Assembly (NCBI GenBank): GCA_937859595.1
Contig: CALMAH010000008.1
Location: 1 to 64,000, forward strand
Length of the DNA: 64,000 bases
Source: an uncultured Acidobacteriota bacterium
GTDB lineage: Bacteria; Acidobacteriota; Blastocatellia; Pyrinomonadales; Pyrinomonadaceae
Direction of reading: 5' to 3'
In this document: in pieces, positions 17,102 through 25,585 of the stretch
Layout of the letters: every line of letters starts with the position of its first letter
Numbering within the stretch: position 1 is the stretch's first letter
The notes under the pieces: generated by a model
Database searches by the model: none
Seen by the model: only the letters and a program-made list of their open reading frames with translations
What the model was told of the DNA's origin: nothing
Translations under genes and position numbers: made by a program

Positions 17102-18526
17102 ATGGCAGAAATGATCGGTAAGACCATCGCTGAAAAATTCCGCATTGATGAACTCATTAAGCGTTCGCGGGTTTCGGAGCTCTACAGGGCCACGCATCTT
17201 CTGATCGACAAGCCCGTAACTGTAAAGCTGCTTTCCGAAACGCTGAAAGGCGACAACGCCGCGACCGAGCAGTTTTTCAAGGAAGCACGCGAGACAGCGC
17301 GCATCGGTCATTCCAATGTCCTCAACATCATCGATTTCGGCACCGACACAGATGGGACGCCGTTTGCGGTCTGTGACGGGCCGGTTGCCGAAACGCTCCG
17401 GTCGGTGATTCTTCGCGACGGTGCTCTTCCGGCGGACGTTGCTGTGGATATTACGCGGCAGACGGCCTTGGCTCTAGGTTCCGGCCATGAGATCGGCGTC
17501 GTCCACGGCGGCCTTTCTACCGAGAGCATCCTGCTTGTTCAGGACCAGGACGGGCGATTGAACGTAAAGGTCACCGATTTCAGGACACCGAACGCTATGA
17601 TGAACGGCGACCCGCTGGATGCAGCTCCGGAAGACCTGCTCTATCTTGCTCCGGAGATATGCAGCGGGGCCGACTTGCCGGACGTCAGAAGCGATATTTA
17701 TTCGCTCGGAGCGATACTCTACGAGATGCTCGCGGGCACACCGCCATTTGTCGGCGAAAAGCCTACCGACGTAATGCTGAAGCACATCGAGGAGGCCCCG
17801 GCTCCGCTTGTGGCGTTTCGCAGCGATCTGCCTCCGGAGCTGGAGCCCGTCATACTAAAGGCCCTGGCAAAAGACCCTGCTATGCGTCAGCAAACAATGC
17901 AGGAGCTGATAGATGACCTGGAAAGAAAGGCGGAGCCGCAAGCGGCGGCGGCGGCGGCACAAAGCGGAGGCGATTTCTGGAAAACGGCCTTTATGGTGCT
18001 GATCGGCACCGGTGTGCTGGCCGCTGCGCTGATCTACGCCACGTCGGTAAAGCAGACCGACCCCGCAACCGTGCTGATGCCCGATGCGAACGGGCTTCCC
18101 GTACAGCCGATAAACCCGGCTACCGGCTTTGAAGAACAGCAGCTTGCGGTCATGCCGGGCGCGATGCCCGACTATCCGGCCGGACCGGGCCAGACGGCCG
18201 CCGACACGCTGCCGGGCGGCGACGGCTATAACCCTTGGGCAACCGGAGTGCCTCCGCCGGGTGCGCCGACCTATGTGCCCCCCGGTGGGCCCGTCGTCGT
18301 AATAGACCCCAACAACCCGAGCCAGTTCATGCCACCGGATGGAGGAGTGATCCTGGTCCCGGTACCGGCGAATGTGAACACAAAACCATCGCCCTCACCG
18401 ACTAGGACACCGGCCGCGAACGCGAACACAGCCCCGGCACCGACACCCGCGGCGACCCCTCCTCCGCCGGCTCCGAAACCGGATCCGAAGCCTTCGCCGG
18501 GAGACGGTGAGGGTGCCGACGGTTGA
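17102..18526 (+). CDS. membrane-anchored serine/threonine pseudokinase
   Basis: 474 residues. A Hanks-type kinase fold covers about 13-275, then one membrane helix (about 292-316), then an extracytoplasmic Pro/Ala/Asn/Thr-rich tail. The VAIK-type Lys is present (K42 in VTVK), as are an APE motif and the SDIYSLGAILYEMLAGTPPF helix. Key catalytic features are lost. HRDLKxxN is H135-G136-G137-L138-S139, so the catalytic Asp and Lys are missing. DFG is D159-F160-R161, and no glycine-rich loop is recognisable. It is therefore probably a catalytically dead or very weak kinase acting as a scaffold or ligand sensor. The tail resembles cell-wall-exposed parts of PASTA-type kinases only in topology. 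It is followed convergently by moxR. Confidence 0.85.
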   Translation: MAEMIGKTIAEKFRIDELIKRSRVSELYRATHLLIDKPVTVKLLSETLKGDNAATEQFFKEARETARIGHSNVLNIIDFGTDTDGTPFAVCDGPVAETLRSVILRDGALPADVAVDITRQTALALGSGHEIGVVHGGLSTESILLVQDQDGRLNVKVTDFRTPNAMMNGDPLDAAPEDLLYLAPEICSGADLPDVRSDIYSLGAILYEMLAGTPPFVGEKPTDVMLKHIEEAPAPLVAFRSDLPPELEPVILKALAKDPAMRQQTMQELIDDLERKAEPQAAAAAAQSGGDFWKTAFMVLIGTGVLAAALIYATSVKQTDPATVLMPDANGLPVQPINPATGFEEQQLAVMPGAMPDYPAGPGQTAADTLPGGDGYNPWATGVPPPGAPTYVPPGGPVVVIDPNNPSQFMPPDGGVILVPVPANVNTKPSPSPTRTPAANANTAPAPTPAATPPPPAPKPDPKPSPGDGEGADG

Positions 18527-18538
18527 TCCTTTCGAGGC

Positions 18539-19492
18539 CTAACGGGGAACCTCAACTGTCTTGATGATGTCCGAGATCACGGCGTCGCTCGTGGCCCCTT
18601 CGAGTTCGGCCTCGGCGCGAAGCGCCAGCCGATGGCGAAGAACCGGAAGGGCTACGTCGCGCACATCGTCGGGGGTCGGGAAATCGCGTCCGCGAATGGC
18701 CGCCAGTGCCTTGGAGCAAAGAAGCAATGCGATAGATGCTCGCGGGCTGGCTCCGTAGAGGATCGTCGGATGGCTTCGCGTACGCCGCACGATCTCGACG
18801 ATATATCGCTGGACCCCGGGCTCCATACGCATCTGCCGCACTTCATGGCGGCAATGCTGGACCGTAGCAGCGTCGGCCAACGGACGTATATCCATCCGGT
18901 CCAGCCGATGTGAATTAAACCCGGCATCCCATCTCGCCACTATCTCCTGCTCTTCCGTCTCCTGCGGATAATCGATCAGTATCTTGAGCAGAAATCGATC
19001 TAGCTGTGCCTCCGGCAGGGGGTAGGTGCCCTCGTATTCGATCGGGTTCTCGGTCGCAAGCACAGTAAATATCGGCGAAAGCTGATAGCTTTCCCCGTCG
19101 ATGGTCGTCTGGCGCTCTTCCATCGCTTCGAGCAATGCAGCCTGTGTTTTTGGCGGCGTTCGGTTTATCTCGTCCGCGAGCAGGATGTCGGTGAAAACAG
19201 GACCGTGGCGGAGCGTGAACTCGGAAGTGCCCATGTTGAAAACGTTCGTCCCCGTTATATCCGACGGCATCAGGTCCGGCGTGAACTGGATCCGCGAAAA
19301 TCGCGCGCCGACTATTTCTGCCAGCGACTTTACCATCAGCGTCTTTGCTGTGCCGGGAACCCCCTCCAGCAGGGCGTGTCCCTCCGCAAGTATGGCAACA
19401 AGCACTTGCTCGATGACCTCGTCCTGCCCGACAATGGTTTTCCGAAGTTCGTTTAGGATGTGTGCAATGGTTGAAGGTGTGTGAGTAAGCAT
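18539..19492 (-). CDS. MoxR-family AAA+ ATPase
   Basis: 317 residues, a full AAA-3 domain. Walker A is GVPGTAKT (about 41-48), Walker B is LLADEINR, sensor 1 is ATENP, and a C-terminal lid domain follows. MoxR ATPases act as chaperones that help assemble or activate metal-containing or envelope complexes, often together with DUF58 and DUF4129 proteins. It is the last gene of a minus-strand run with DUF4129, DUF4350 and TSUP genes, a common MoxR neighbourhood, though a DUF58 gene is not present here. About 55 bases separate it from the TSUP gene. Family confident, client unknown. Confidence 0.93.
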   Translation of the reverse strand: MLTHTPSTIAHILNELRKTIVGQDEVIEQVLVAILAEGHALLEGVPGTAKTLMVKSLAEIVGARFSRIQFTPDLMPSDITGTNVFNMGTSEFTLRHGPVFTDILLADEINRTPPKTQAALLEAMEERQTTIDGESYQLSPIFTVLATENPIEYEGTYPLPEAQLDRFLLKILIDYPQETEEQEIVARWDAGFNSHRLDRMDIRPLADAATVQHCRHEVRQMRMEPGVQRYIVEIVRRTRSHPTILYGASPRASIALLLCSKALAAIRGRDFPTPDDVRDVALPVLRHRLALRAEAELEGATSDAVISDIIKTVEVPR

Positions 19493-19547
19493 TATCTGTA
19501 CTATGTCGTTTTAACGACAAGAAACGTTCGGGAGAGCCGCATTTCGG

Positions 19548-20315
19548 CTAGTTCACGCGGACCTGATCGTAAAGTATCTTTATTGCAAGCAGAAGTACGG
19601 TGAACAAGAATATCCTCCGAAGCCAGGTTTCGTTCATCCATGTGACGAAATATGCCCCGATATAGGCTCCGGCAAACATCGTGGCCGCAAGTATCGCCCC
19701 CAGTTTGTAATCAACTAAACCTTGCCACATAAAAACAAGTGTGGCAACGCCCGAAGAAGAAACATTTATCAGCTTAGTTGCCGCTATCGCACCGCCATAC
19801 GTCATCCCGAAGAATGCGACAAACGCCGCGGTCAGCACCGTAACATATCCGCCGCTGTACAAACCGCCATAGATCGCCAGAACGAACGTCGCGGCTATCC
19901 CGATGGCGGAGAGAGTCCACCGGTCGGAGCCCATATTGCCGCTACCGCGGCGGCTGCCTCGCCCAAAGACCGAAAACGCCACTAGGGCGATCATCGCGAT
20001 CGAGACGATAAGCCTGATGCCCTGGTTAGTGATGATCCCGACCAGCGCCGCCCCGATAGCCGAACCCGCGACCGTAACCCCGATGAGCGGCGAAAGCCGC
20101 CTTACGTCAAGCTGTCCCGCACGAAGAAACGGGATGGTCGCCCCGACGGCCATAAAGGTAAGCCCGAACATGTTTGTGGCGACGGCCACCTTTTCGTCAA
20201 GGCCGAACTCGAACATCACGGGCACCGTAATGAGCGAATTGCTTCCGGTAACAACACCGACAACGCTTGTTACAAAGAACAAAAGAGCAACGATGAGGAG
20301 TGTGAAGCCGGTCAT
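19548..20315 (-). CDS. TSUP/TauE-SafE family permease
   Basis: 255 residues with about eight hydrophobic spans and the inverted two-half layout of TauE/SafE (TSUP) transporters. The half-repeats start at FFVTSVVGVVTGSN and GLYSGGYVTVLTAAF. TSUP proteins move sulfonates, sulfite or other organosulfur anions across the inner membrane; the substrate cannot be inferred here. The gene is inserted between DUF4350 (4 bases away) and moxR, so it is co-transcribed with a probable MoxR complex. That is not a combination I know to be functionally explained. Confidence 0.85.
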   Translation of the reverse strand: MTGFTLLIVALLFFVTSVVGVVTGSNSLITVPVMFEFGLDEKVAVATNMFGLTFMAVGATIPFLRAGQLDVRRLSPLIGVTVAGSAIGAALVGIITNQGIRLIVSIAMIALVAFSVFGRGSRRGSGNMGSDRWTLSAIGIAATFVLAIYGGLYSGGYVTVLTAAFVAFFGMTYGGAIAATKLINVSSSGVATLVFMWQGLVDYKLGAILAATMFAGAYIGAYFVTWMNETWLRRIFLFTVLLLAIKILYDQVRVN

Positions 20316-20319
20316 CGTC

Positions 20320-21885
20320 CTAGATCCTCCGCCTGCCTTGCCGGGTCAATCTGAGAAAATCCTCAAGCGAGCGCAGATCAGATGCCAGCCGGATCACCTC
20401 GCGACGATCGGTCCGCTCGCCGTGCGCTATGCTCTCGCATCTTTCCATCAAGGAATCGATCTTTTCGGCTTCGCCTCCTGTTCGTTCAGCGATCAGCGAA
20501 GCAAGTTCCCGTCGCGAGGTAGTAGTATTGTCAACGCCGAAACTGCGCGAGATTCGGCGGCGAAAATCGCCGTAGATATTCTCCATCGCAAGATCGAACG
20601 CCTTTGTCCTAAGCTGGAGCTCTGCCATGGCGCCGACGTATTCCAGTTTGGTCAGCCGGTCTGGCTCAGGCGCAGGTATCGGCCTTGCGAACCTTCGGCT
20701 TCGCGACACGAGAACGAGTGCACCGAGCAGGAAGAGTTGTGTGAGGATCGCTACGACGGGCGTCCCCTGAAAATACTCGAAAATGCGATTACTGCCGGCC
20801 CCGTAGCCGTGGTGATACTCGTCAAAAACGGCCAGCCCGCCGCCGGATCCCGCCAGGTTTATCGCTAGTTGTGCGTTGTCTGCTATCGAGATCCCGCCGT
20901 TTGAGACGATGAAGGGATCGCCTAAAATAAAGATCTTTCCGGCTCCGTAGGGCAGTTCAACCAGCAGATTGCGGTTCCGTTCAGATATGTGCACTATCGG
21001 GGCACGATACGGCTCCTCTTCGTCCTCGTCTGCCGGCGTTGCCCCCGTCGGCTCCTGATATGCCGGTGGCGGCGGTGCCGAAGTTTCCGATGCCTCCTCG
21101 TCATTCCCGTCGCCGGATCTTATACGGGGTGTCAGCCCGCCGGAATAGAAATCGTAAGGCTCATCATTCTGCGATTCGGGATCGCCCGAATATTCCTCAA
21201 AAGTGCTCTCTTCAGAAACATCTCCGTACTGGTCGTATCCGTCTTCGTCCTCATGGTCCTCCGCGACAGGGTCCGGATGAACTTTAGTGGGAACGCCGAT
21301 GCCGGCATCCGTCGCCCTTCGAAGGTCGATCGACGATGCGAACCGAGAGGGCTGTACCGAGTTTACTGATGCCGTTATCAGCGAGGGTACGTCCGGGCGC
21401 GCAGCCGGTGTGTCGGCGGTCATTTTCTGGCGGTCTGCGGGGTCGGTGGTCAGTAGTTCGGGCACGATGTTGGGCGAGGCCGTGGCCGACCAATAGCCGA
21501 CGGTCGATAAGACATGCTCTTGCGGCTCGCGGTCGATGACCACAAGCTTTCCGCCGAGCGCGACCCACTCCATCAATTGGTCGCGGTCATGCTCAGAATA
21601 CTCCCGCCGGAGCGGCCCAACGATAATGAAGGTTGTAGGCGCATTCTGCAGTTCGGATCGGAGTTCTGACGGCGGCCGCTGCCAGCGACCAGCGGGCCGG
21701 CCGGTCTCGGTAAGAAGCGTATAGTATGCCTGGAGGCCCGTAGCCCCTGGATGATAGGTGGAACGGATCGGTGTGAACTCGCTGTCGGGCTCCTTTACCT
21801 TCTGAACGTAAGAAAGAGCGTTCAGCCCGATCATCAGGATCAGGAAGAAGACCATTGCACCGAAAATGAATAATCGCTCCTTCAT
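20320..21885 (-). CDS. DUF4350 domain membrane protein
   Basis: 521 residues. An N-terminal membrane helix (about 7-27) is followed by a DUF4350/GATase-like extracytoplasmic domain (about 38-200 and 300-365) with TYHPGATGLQAYYTLL and VVIDREPQ motifs. A long acidic low-complexity insert (about 215-300, rich in Asp, Glu, Ser, Tyr and Pro) interrupts this domain. A second membrane helix (about 378-398) and a helical cytoplasmic domain complete it. In many genomes DUF4350 proteins are encoded with MoxR and DUF4129 genes, as here. Molecular role unknown. The acidic insert is unusual and probably disordered. Confidence 0.8.
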   Translation of the reverse strand: MKERLFIFGAMVFFLILMIGLNALSYVQKVKEPDSEFTPIRSTYHPGATGLQAYYTLLTETGRPAGRWQRPPSELRSELQNAPTTFIIVGPLRREYSEHDRDQLMEWVALGGKLVVIDREPQEHVLSTVGYWSATASPNIVPELLTTDPADRQKMTADTPAARPDVPSLITASVNSVQPSRFASSIDLRRATDAGIGVPTKVHPDPVAEDHEDEDGYDQYGDVSEESTFEEYSGDPESQNDEPYDFYSGGLTPRIRSGDGNDEEASETSAPPPPAYQEPTGATPADEDEEEPYRAPIVHISERNRNLLVELPYGAGKIFILGDPFIVSNGGISIADNAQLAINLAGSGGGLAVFDEYHHGYGAGSNRIFEYFQGTPVVAILTQLFLLGALVLVSRSRRFARPIPAPEPDRLTKLEYVGAMAELQLRTKAFDLAMENIYGDFRRRISRSFGVDNTTTSRRELASLIAERTGGEAEKIDSLMERCESIAHGERTDRREVIRLASDLRSLEDFLRLTRQGRRRI

Positions 21886-21908
21886 TATTAGTTATCCAGG
21901 CTGTGGCA

Positions 21909-22973
21909 CTAACCCTTTTTCCCAGCCAGTCCCGACTCGTAGCCCCTTTTGAAATGTGACCAGGTCTCTTCGCCTACGTCCCGCGACCCGTACCAGCTCG
22001 CCTCGAAGATACCGGTCAGCGTCCGCATCGACTCGAACAGGGCTGGTTCGCGGCGGACGTCGCGCAGATAGTCGCGATTGGTCTTGTGCCGTGCAAGCCC
22101 GATCTGCCGGCGTTCGGCAAGCTCAAAAAGGAACGCGATATAGCCTTTCCTTATCGCACCCCTCAGGTCCCCTTTTCGTGCCAGTGCCTCTGCCTCGCGA
22201 TAGATGTCGGCGGAGCTGCTGTCTGCCGAAACGGTCTCGCCGAGAATGACCCTGTCCTCTTTTTCCATTTTCGCTTTCCGGCGGAAACTTGGGAAAATGT
22301 TCGGGGCCAGACGATAAACGATGAACAGCACCAGCACGACCACGCCGGCGATCATCACTATCTGTAGTATACGAGCAAGTCCCGGCAATCCGGACGGCTC
22401 TGACCCAACCGCGGTCGGCCTTGGAAACAGGCTTTCCAGCCATTTGATGAACGAATTCAACCATCGTTCCCAGATGCTTTCCTGTTTCTCGGTGGGTTTT
22501 TGAAACTGTTCGCGGGCCAGTATCTCGCTAAGCTTCTGCTTGTCCTCGTCCTTTGTCCTGCCGGCCCTTTCTGCGTTCTCCAGATCTGTGATGACCGCCA
22601 CTATCTCTGCCAGGCGTTCGTCAATTCCGTAAAGAACAGCAGCCTGTCTTGCTTCACCCCGCTCGGTCACAAACTCGTCCAACCGTGAATGGACCCAGGC
22701 ATAGGATGCGCTCTGAGTCCCATGAACCGTCTCGACCGACCTCGGTTCGGCGGGGAGAGTCGACCTCAGCTCGGTGACCTTTTTTGCGTCAAATGGCGGG
22801 AGTGGAGCTCCGCCTGAGCGGGCGGTAATGTCATCCAGCATCGCCGCTACGATCCCTCGGGCCTTCCTGATATCCTCCAGATGCTCCGTGGCCGTGGCTC
22901 CTTCGGCCCGCACTGTCGCAAGGATGCTAAGCAGGACGAACAAAGAGACAATCTTTATCACACCGAGCGTCAT
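21909..22973 (-). CDS. DUF4129 domain membrane protein
   Basis: 354 residues. The N-terminal signal peptide (1-23) is followed by a helical extracytoplasmic region (about 30-195), one membrane helix (about 208-232) and a cytoplasmic DUF4129 domain (about 265-350) with REAEALARKGDLRGAIRKGY. DUF4129 often lies next to MoxR ATPases and transglutaminase-like proteins and is thought to be part of their membrane complex. Its start directly abuts the stop of the preceding GDPD-type membrane protein (22974), indicating one transcript. Confidence 0.8.
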   Translation of the reverse strand: MTLGVIKIVSLFVLLSILATVRAEGATATEHLEDIRKARGIVAAMLDDITARSGGAPLPPFDAKKVTELRSTLPAEPRSVETVHGTQSASYAWVHSRLDEFVTERGEARQAAVLYGIDERLAEIVAVITDLENAERAGRTKDEDKQKLSEILAREQFQKPTEKQESIWERWLNSFIKWLESLFPRPTAVGSEPSGLPGLARILQIVMIAGVVVLVLFIVYRLAPNIFPSFRRKAKMEKEDRVILGETVSADSSSADIYREAEALARKGDLRGAIRKGYIAFLFELAERRQIGLARHKTNRDYLRDVRREPALFESMRTLTGIFEASWYGSRDVGEETWSHFKRGYESGLAGKKG

Positions 22974-24083
22974 TTAACTCAAGCCAAGCGGACTGGTCCC
23001 GCTGTTGGGCCGGACAGGTTGCGCCGCCCCGGGTGCGGCCGCCTGCTGTGAACCCAGCGCGGGCTGAAGCGGATTTGAGTATGCCGCCGGGACCGACGGG
23101 ATCTCACCGAGTCGGGCCGCCGCCATCAGCTCAATGTCATACCCCTCGTGGCGGACACGTTCGTCCACATAAAGCAGGCAGAGCCCTATCATCCAGACAG
23201 GCGACATCAAGACAAAGCTCGCCTGCCAAACCACCTGCGACGCCACCTCGTACCACCCCGGAGCCACCGCACCGGAGAGAGGCAGCATATCGACACCGGA
23301 ATACCATGCGTACCAGCCAAGCGGTATGTAAAGTATCGCGAGTGCCGAATAGGTCGCCAGCGTAGTAAATGCAAACAGCGCGGCAAACCGCATTACATTC
23401 CCGCCTGCAAGCGACATGCTGCGCCCGATCGAGGCAAATATCCCCTGGCCCTCGACCATCATCACCTGTGGAACATACGCAACCCGCGAGGCAAGCAGAC
23501 AAAAGAACAGGTAGGTTGCAAGCAGGCTGGCCAGCCCGATCGCAACGCTGATGATCGCGGCAAGAATCGGGATCGCCGAGAGCACCAAAATGACCATCGA
23601 GACCGCGACCATCGAGACGACCAACCCAAAATAGAAGATGATAGATCCAAAGAACCCAAGCAAGACCGCGATAAGGGTCGATGCCAGAACGAGCGATGCG
23701 AACCGCTCACGTATGTTGCGGTAAGTGGCGGCAAAGGTGATGGCTTCGCCAAAGAGCAGGTGACGAACGAAATTTCTCGACGCCCCGCCCATAACCGCCA
23801 GCGTGGCTACCGTGCCGGCCAGCCAGATAACGATCGTGCCCAGGAATGCAAAAACGGCATAGGCCGCCGATTCGATCGGGTCATATCCGCCGGTAAAAAA
23901 GATCTCGCGTGAAAGCTGTATCCACCCAAGTGACAGCAAAGTGGTGATGGCGACCGGAGGCAGGGCGATGAGCACAAGGACGGCAAAATTCTGCCGATAA
24001 AAACGTATCGCCCGGTCGATCAGGTCGCCCGCACCCAGCGGCACGATCGACATTTGGGAATGAGAAGGGGCGGCTGAGTTCAT
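22974..24083 (-). CDS. multi-span membrane protein (GDPD membrane-domain type)
   Basis: 369 residues with about six hydrophobic spans between residues 35 and 310 and a polar, Ala/Pro/Gln-rich C-terminal tail. The N-terminal LGAGDLIDRAIRFYRQNFAVL pattern is typical of the YciC/GDPD membrane-domain superfamily, which lacks the phosphodiesterase itself. It is the first gene of the operon leading to DUF4129, DUF4350, TSUP and MoxR. A TATAAT box on the minus strand lies at 24102-24107. AGGA is about nine bases before the ATG. No catalytic motif is visible and the role is unknown. Confidence 0.7.
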   Translation of the reverse strand: MNSAAPSHSQMSIVPLGAGDLIDRAIRFYRQNFAVLVLIALPPVAITTLLSLGWIQLSREIFFTGGYDPIESAAYAVFAFLGTIVIWLAGTVATLAVMGGASRNFVRHLLFGEAITFAATYRNIRERFASLVLASTLIAVLLGFFGSIIFYFGLVVSMVAVSMVILVLSAIPILAAIISVAIGLASLLATYLFFCLLASRVAYVPQVMMVEGQGIFASIGRSMSLAGGNVMRFAALFAFTTLATYSALAILYIPLGWYAWYSGVDMLPLSGAVAPGWYEVASQVVWQASFVLMSPVWMIGLCLLYVDERVRHEGYDIELMAAARLGEIPSVPAAYSNPLQPALGSQQAAAPGAAQPVRPNSGTSPLGLS

Positions 24084-24101
24084 TGGGAATGGTCCTGCAA
24101 A

Positions 24102-24107
24102 ATTATA
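24102..24107 (-). promoter_or_regulatory. -10 box upstream of the DUF4129/DUF4350/MoxR operon
   Basis: A perfect TATAAT on the minus strand lies 18 bases before the first start codon, which gives a leader of only about 10-12 bases. No good -35 box is seen at 16-18 bases spacing, so confidence is limited. Confidence 0.4.
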
Positions 24108-24129
24108 CAGCGAATTGACCGTTTAGCAT

Positions 24130-24161
24130 AAAAAAAACCCGCCGTCACGTTCAACGGCGGG
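24130..24161 (-). terminator. terminator of the TPR protein gene
   Basis: Read on the minus strand, CCCGCCGT (24161-24154) pairs with ACGGCGGG (24145-24138) around an 8-base loop. A run of eight T follows (24137-24130). It lies between the TPR gene and the next operon. Confidence 0.85.
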
Positions 24162-24216
24162 GCACTTTCAAAAACTAATTGCCCGGTTCCTAACCCGAAC
24201 CGAAAGGGCCGACGGG

Positions 24217-25242
24217 CTACTGATCCTTTAGTTTGTCTAATGCCGCCCTTAGCTTATCTGCATCAGGCGAAAGCGGGTTGAGCCGGAGATAGGTCTCGAG
24301 ATGGTTAATGGCTCGCCCCCGGTCACCCTTCGAAGAGTAAATGATCGCAAGTATGCGGTGAGCTTCTTTCATATTCTCGTTGCCCGAACGGAGAGCGATC
24401 TGCAGCGATTTTTCCGCCTCGTCAAAGAGTCCGAGATTTGCCAGCGCCTGCCCAAGAAAATAATGAGCTACTTCCGACGATTCGTTTATCTTTAGCGCCT
24501 TCCTGAGTATCGGCACAGCCTCGCCGTACCGCTCCAGGCCCACATTGACCATCCCTCGATTCAGGAGGGCGAGAAACGAGTCCGGGGAAAGCTTGATCGC
24601 CGCTTGAAATGCCGCGTCCGCCTCTTCCAGTTTGTTGAGCCGCATATACTGGACGCCGATATCGATATGAGCGCTCGTAAATTCGGGATGCTGTTCGATG
24701 GCGAGCTTGAACTCCTCGACCGCTTCCGCCGCCTTTCCGGCTTCGGCCAGTTCCTTGCCCCGCGTAAAGTGGTCGAGAGCGGTCTTTGGCACTCCGGCAA
24801 ACGATGCGTCAAGAACCGCGGGCCTTATCTCAGTCGAAGCCTTTCGCGTCAGCCGAACGTTCACATTTACCGTTACGGCCGGAGCCCCGCGAAAGTGGAT
24901 AACGTCAACATTCTGTGAAAAAGCCTCGAACCCCTCTTCCTTGTCTACGACAATTGTGTAATTTCCGCTAACGAGTCCGCGAAAGGCAAAATTGCCGCGA
25001 TCGTTCGCCTGTATGATCCGATTGCCGCGGGTCATTGTCACCAACATGACCCGGGCGCGGGCGATGGCCTCGCCGCCGGGCCCCATCACCATGCCTTCGA
25101 TGCTGTTGATCCCGCCTAGCCCGGTGTCGGTCGCGCTGGGGGAAAGATCCGATATCTGACCGTACGAAACAGCGGCAGAAAGAGCGAGCATGGCAACCAA
25201 TGCCGCGAATCGCCCGGCACGGCCTAGATCATTCAAATTCAT
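24217..25242 (-). CDS. exported TPR protein with carboxypeptidase-like domain
   Basis: 341 residues. A signal peptide (about 1-29) is followed by a carboxypeptidase regulatory-like beta-sandwich (about 45-130: SIEGMVMGPGGEAIARARV and ANDRGNFAFRGLVSGNYTI patterns). Four to five TPR hairpins (about 150-335) follow, with clear GVQYMRLNKLEEADAAFQ-type repeats. The pairing is common in Acidobacteriota exported proteins and suggests a periplasmic adaptor or scaffold. GGAGG precedes the ATG. It has its own promoter and terminator, so it is a single-gene transcript. No enzyme motif. Binding partner unknown. Confidence 0.8.
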   Translation of the reverse strand: MNLNDLGRAGRFAALVAMLALSAAVSYGQISDLSPSATDTGLGGINSIEGMVMGPGGEAIARARVMLVTMTRGNRIIQANDRGNFAFRGLVSGNYTIVVDKEEGFEAFSQNVDVIHFRGAPAVTVNVNVRLTRKASTEIRPAVLDASFAGVPKTALDHFTRGKELAEAGKAAEAVEEFKLAIEQHPEFTSAHIDIGVQYMRLNKLEEADAAFQAAIKLSPDSFLALLNRGMVNVGLERYGEAVPILRKALKINESSEVAHYFLGQALANLGLFDEAEKSLQIALRSGNENMKEAHRILAIIYSSKGDRGRAINHLETYLRLNPLSPDADKLRAALDKLKDQ

Positions 25243-25497
25243 AATAAACCTCCATCAAGAACCCGCTTGTTCGATGCCAAAAAGGCGATCAAACAATGCT
25301 GGGGGGAAAAGCGGAACATTCGGGGCAAACTGCGTGCTTTGGCACCGCAGTTCGGACAGGACCGAGTTCACAAAAAGGAAACATTTTGATTATAGCCTTT
25401 GGCCGCGGGAAATCAACGTATACCCGTCCACATTCCGTTCAGCCCCCGTTAAAACCTAACCCCCGAAGTATCGGAAAATGCCGATAAAATGAAAAAT
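25243..25497. other. 255-bp gap holding the TPR-gene leader
   Basis: No gene is supported. It contains the minus-strand promoter annotated at 25389-25416 and a leader of roughly 140 bases to the TPR gene. I see no riboswitch-like structure. Confidence 0.4.
25389..25416 (-). promoter_or_regulatory. sigma-70-type promoter of the TPR protein gene
   Basis: On the minus strand TTGATT (25416-25411) and a perfect TATAAT (25394-25389) are spaced by 16 bases. They predict a start near 25382. Confidence 0.55.
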
Positions 25498-25527
25498 GGC
25501 GTTGCCGGGAGTGCACCCTGCAACGCC
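25491..25527 (-). terminator. terminator of the TonB-dependent receptor gene
   Basis: Minus-strand GGCGTTGC (25527-25520) pairs perfectly with GCAACGCC (25505-25498) around a 14-base loop. ATTTTTC follows. It lies about 60 bases after the receptor stop codon. Confidence 0.7.
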
Positions 25528-25585
25528 GAATAGTAACAAGACTTTGGGGGAAGACCGGTTTTACCCAGTCTTCCCAAAAGCCACA

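Noticed and set aside
20989-21369. Plus-strand genes opposite DUF4350 and other long antisense frames
   Set aside because: They are Arg/Ser/Pro-rich frames generated by GC-rich codons of the opposite strand, without ribosome-binding sites or family resemblance.
22974-24083. Glycerophosphodiester phosphodiesterase enzyme
   Set aside because: Only the membrane-domain-type pattern is present; no catalytic GDPD motifs were seen.
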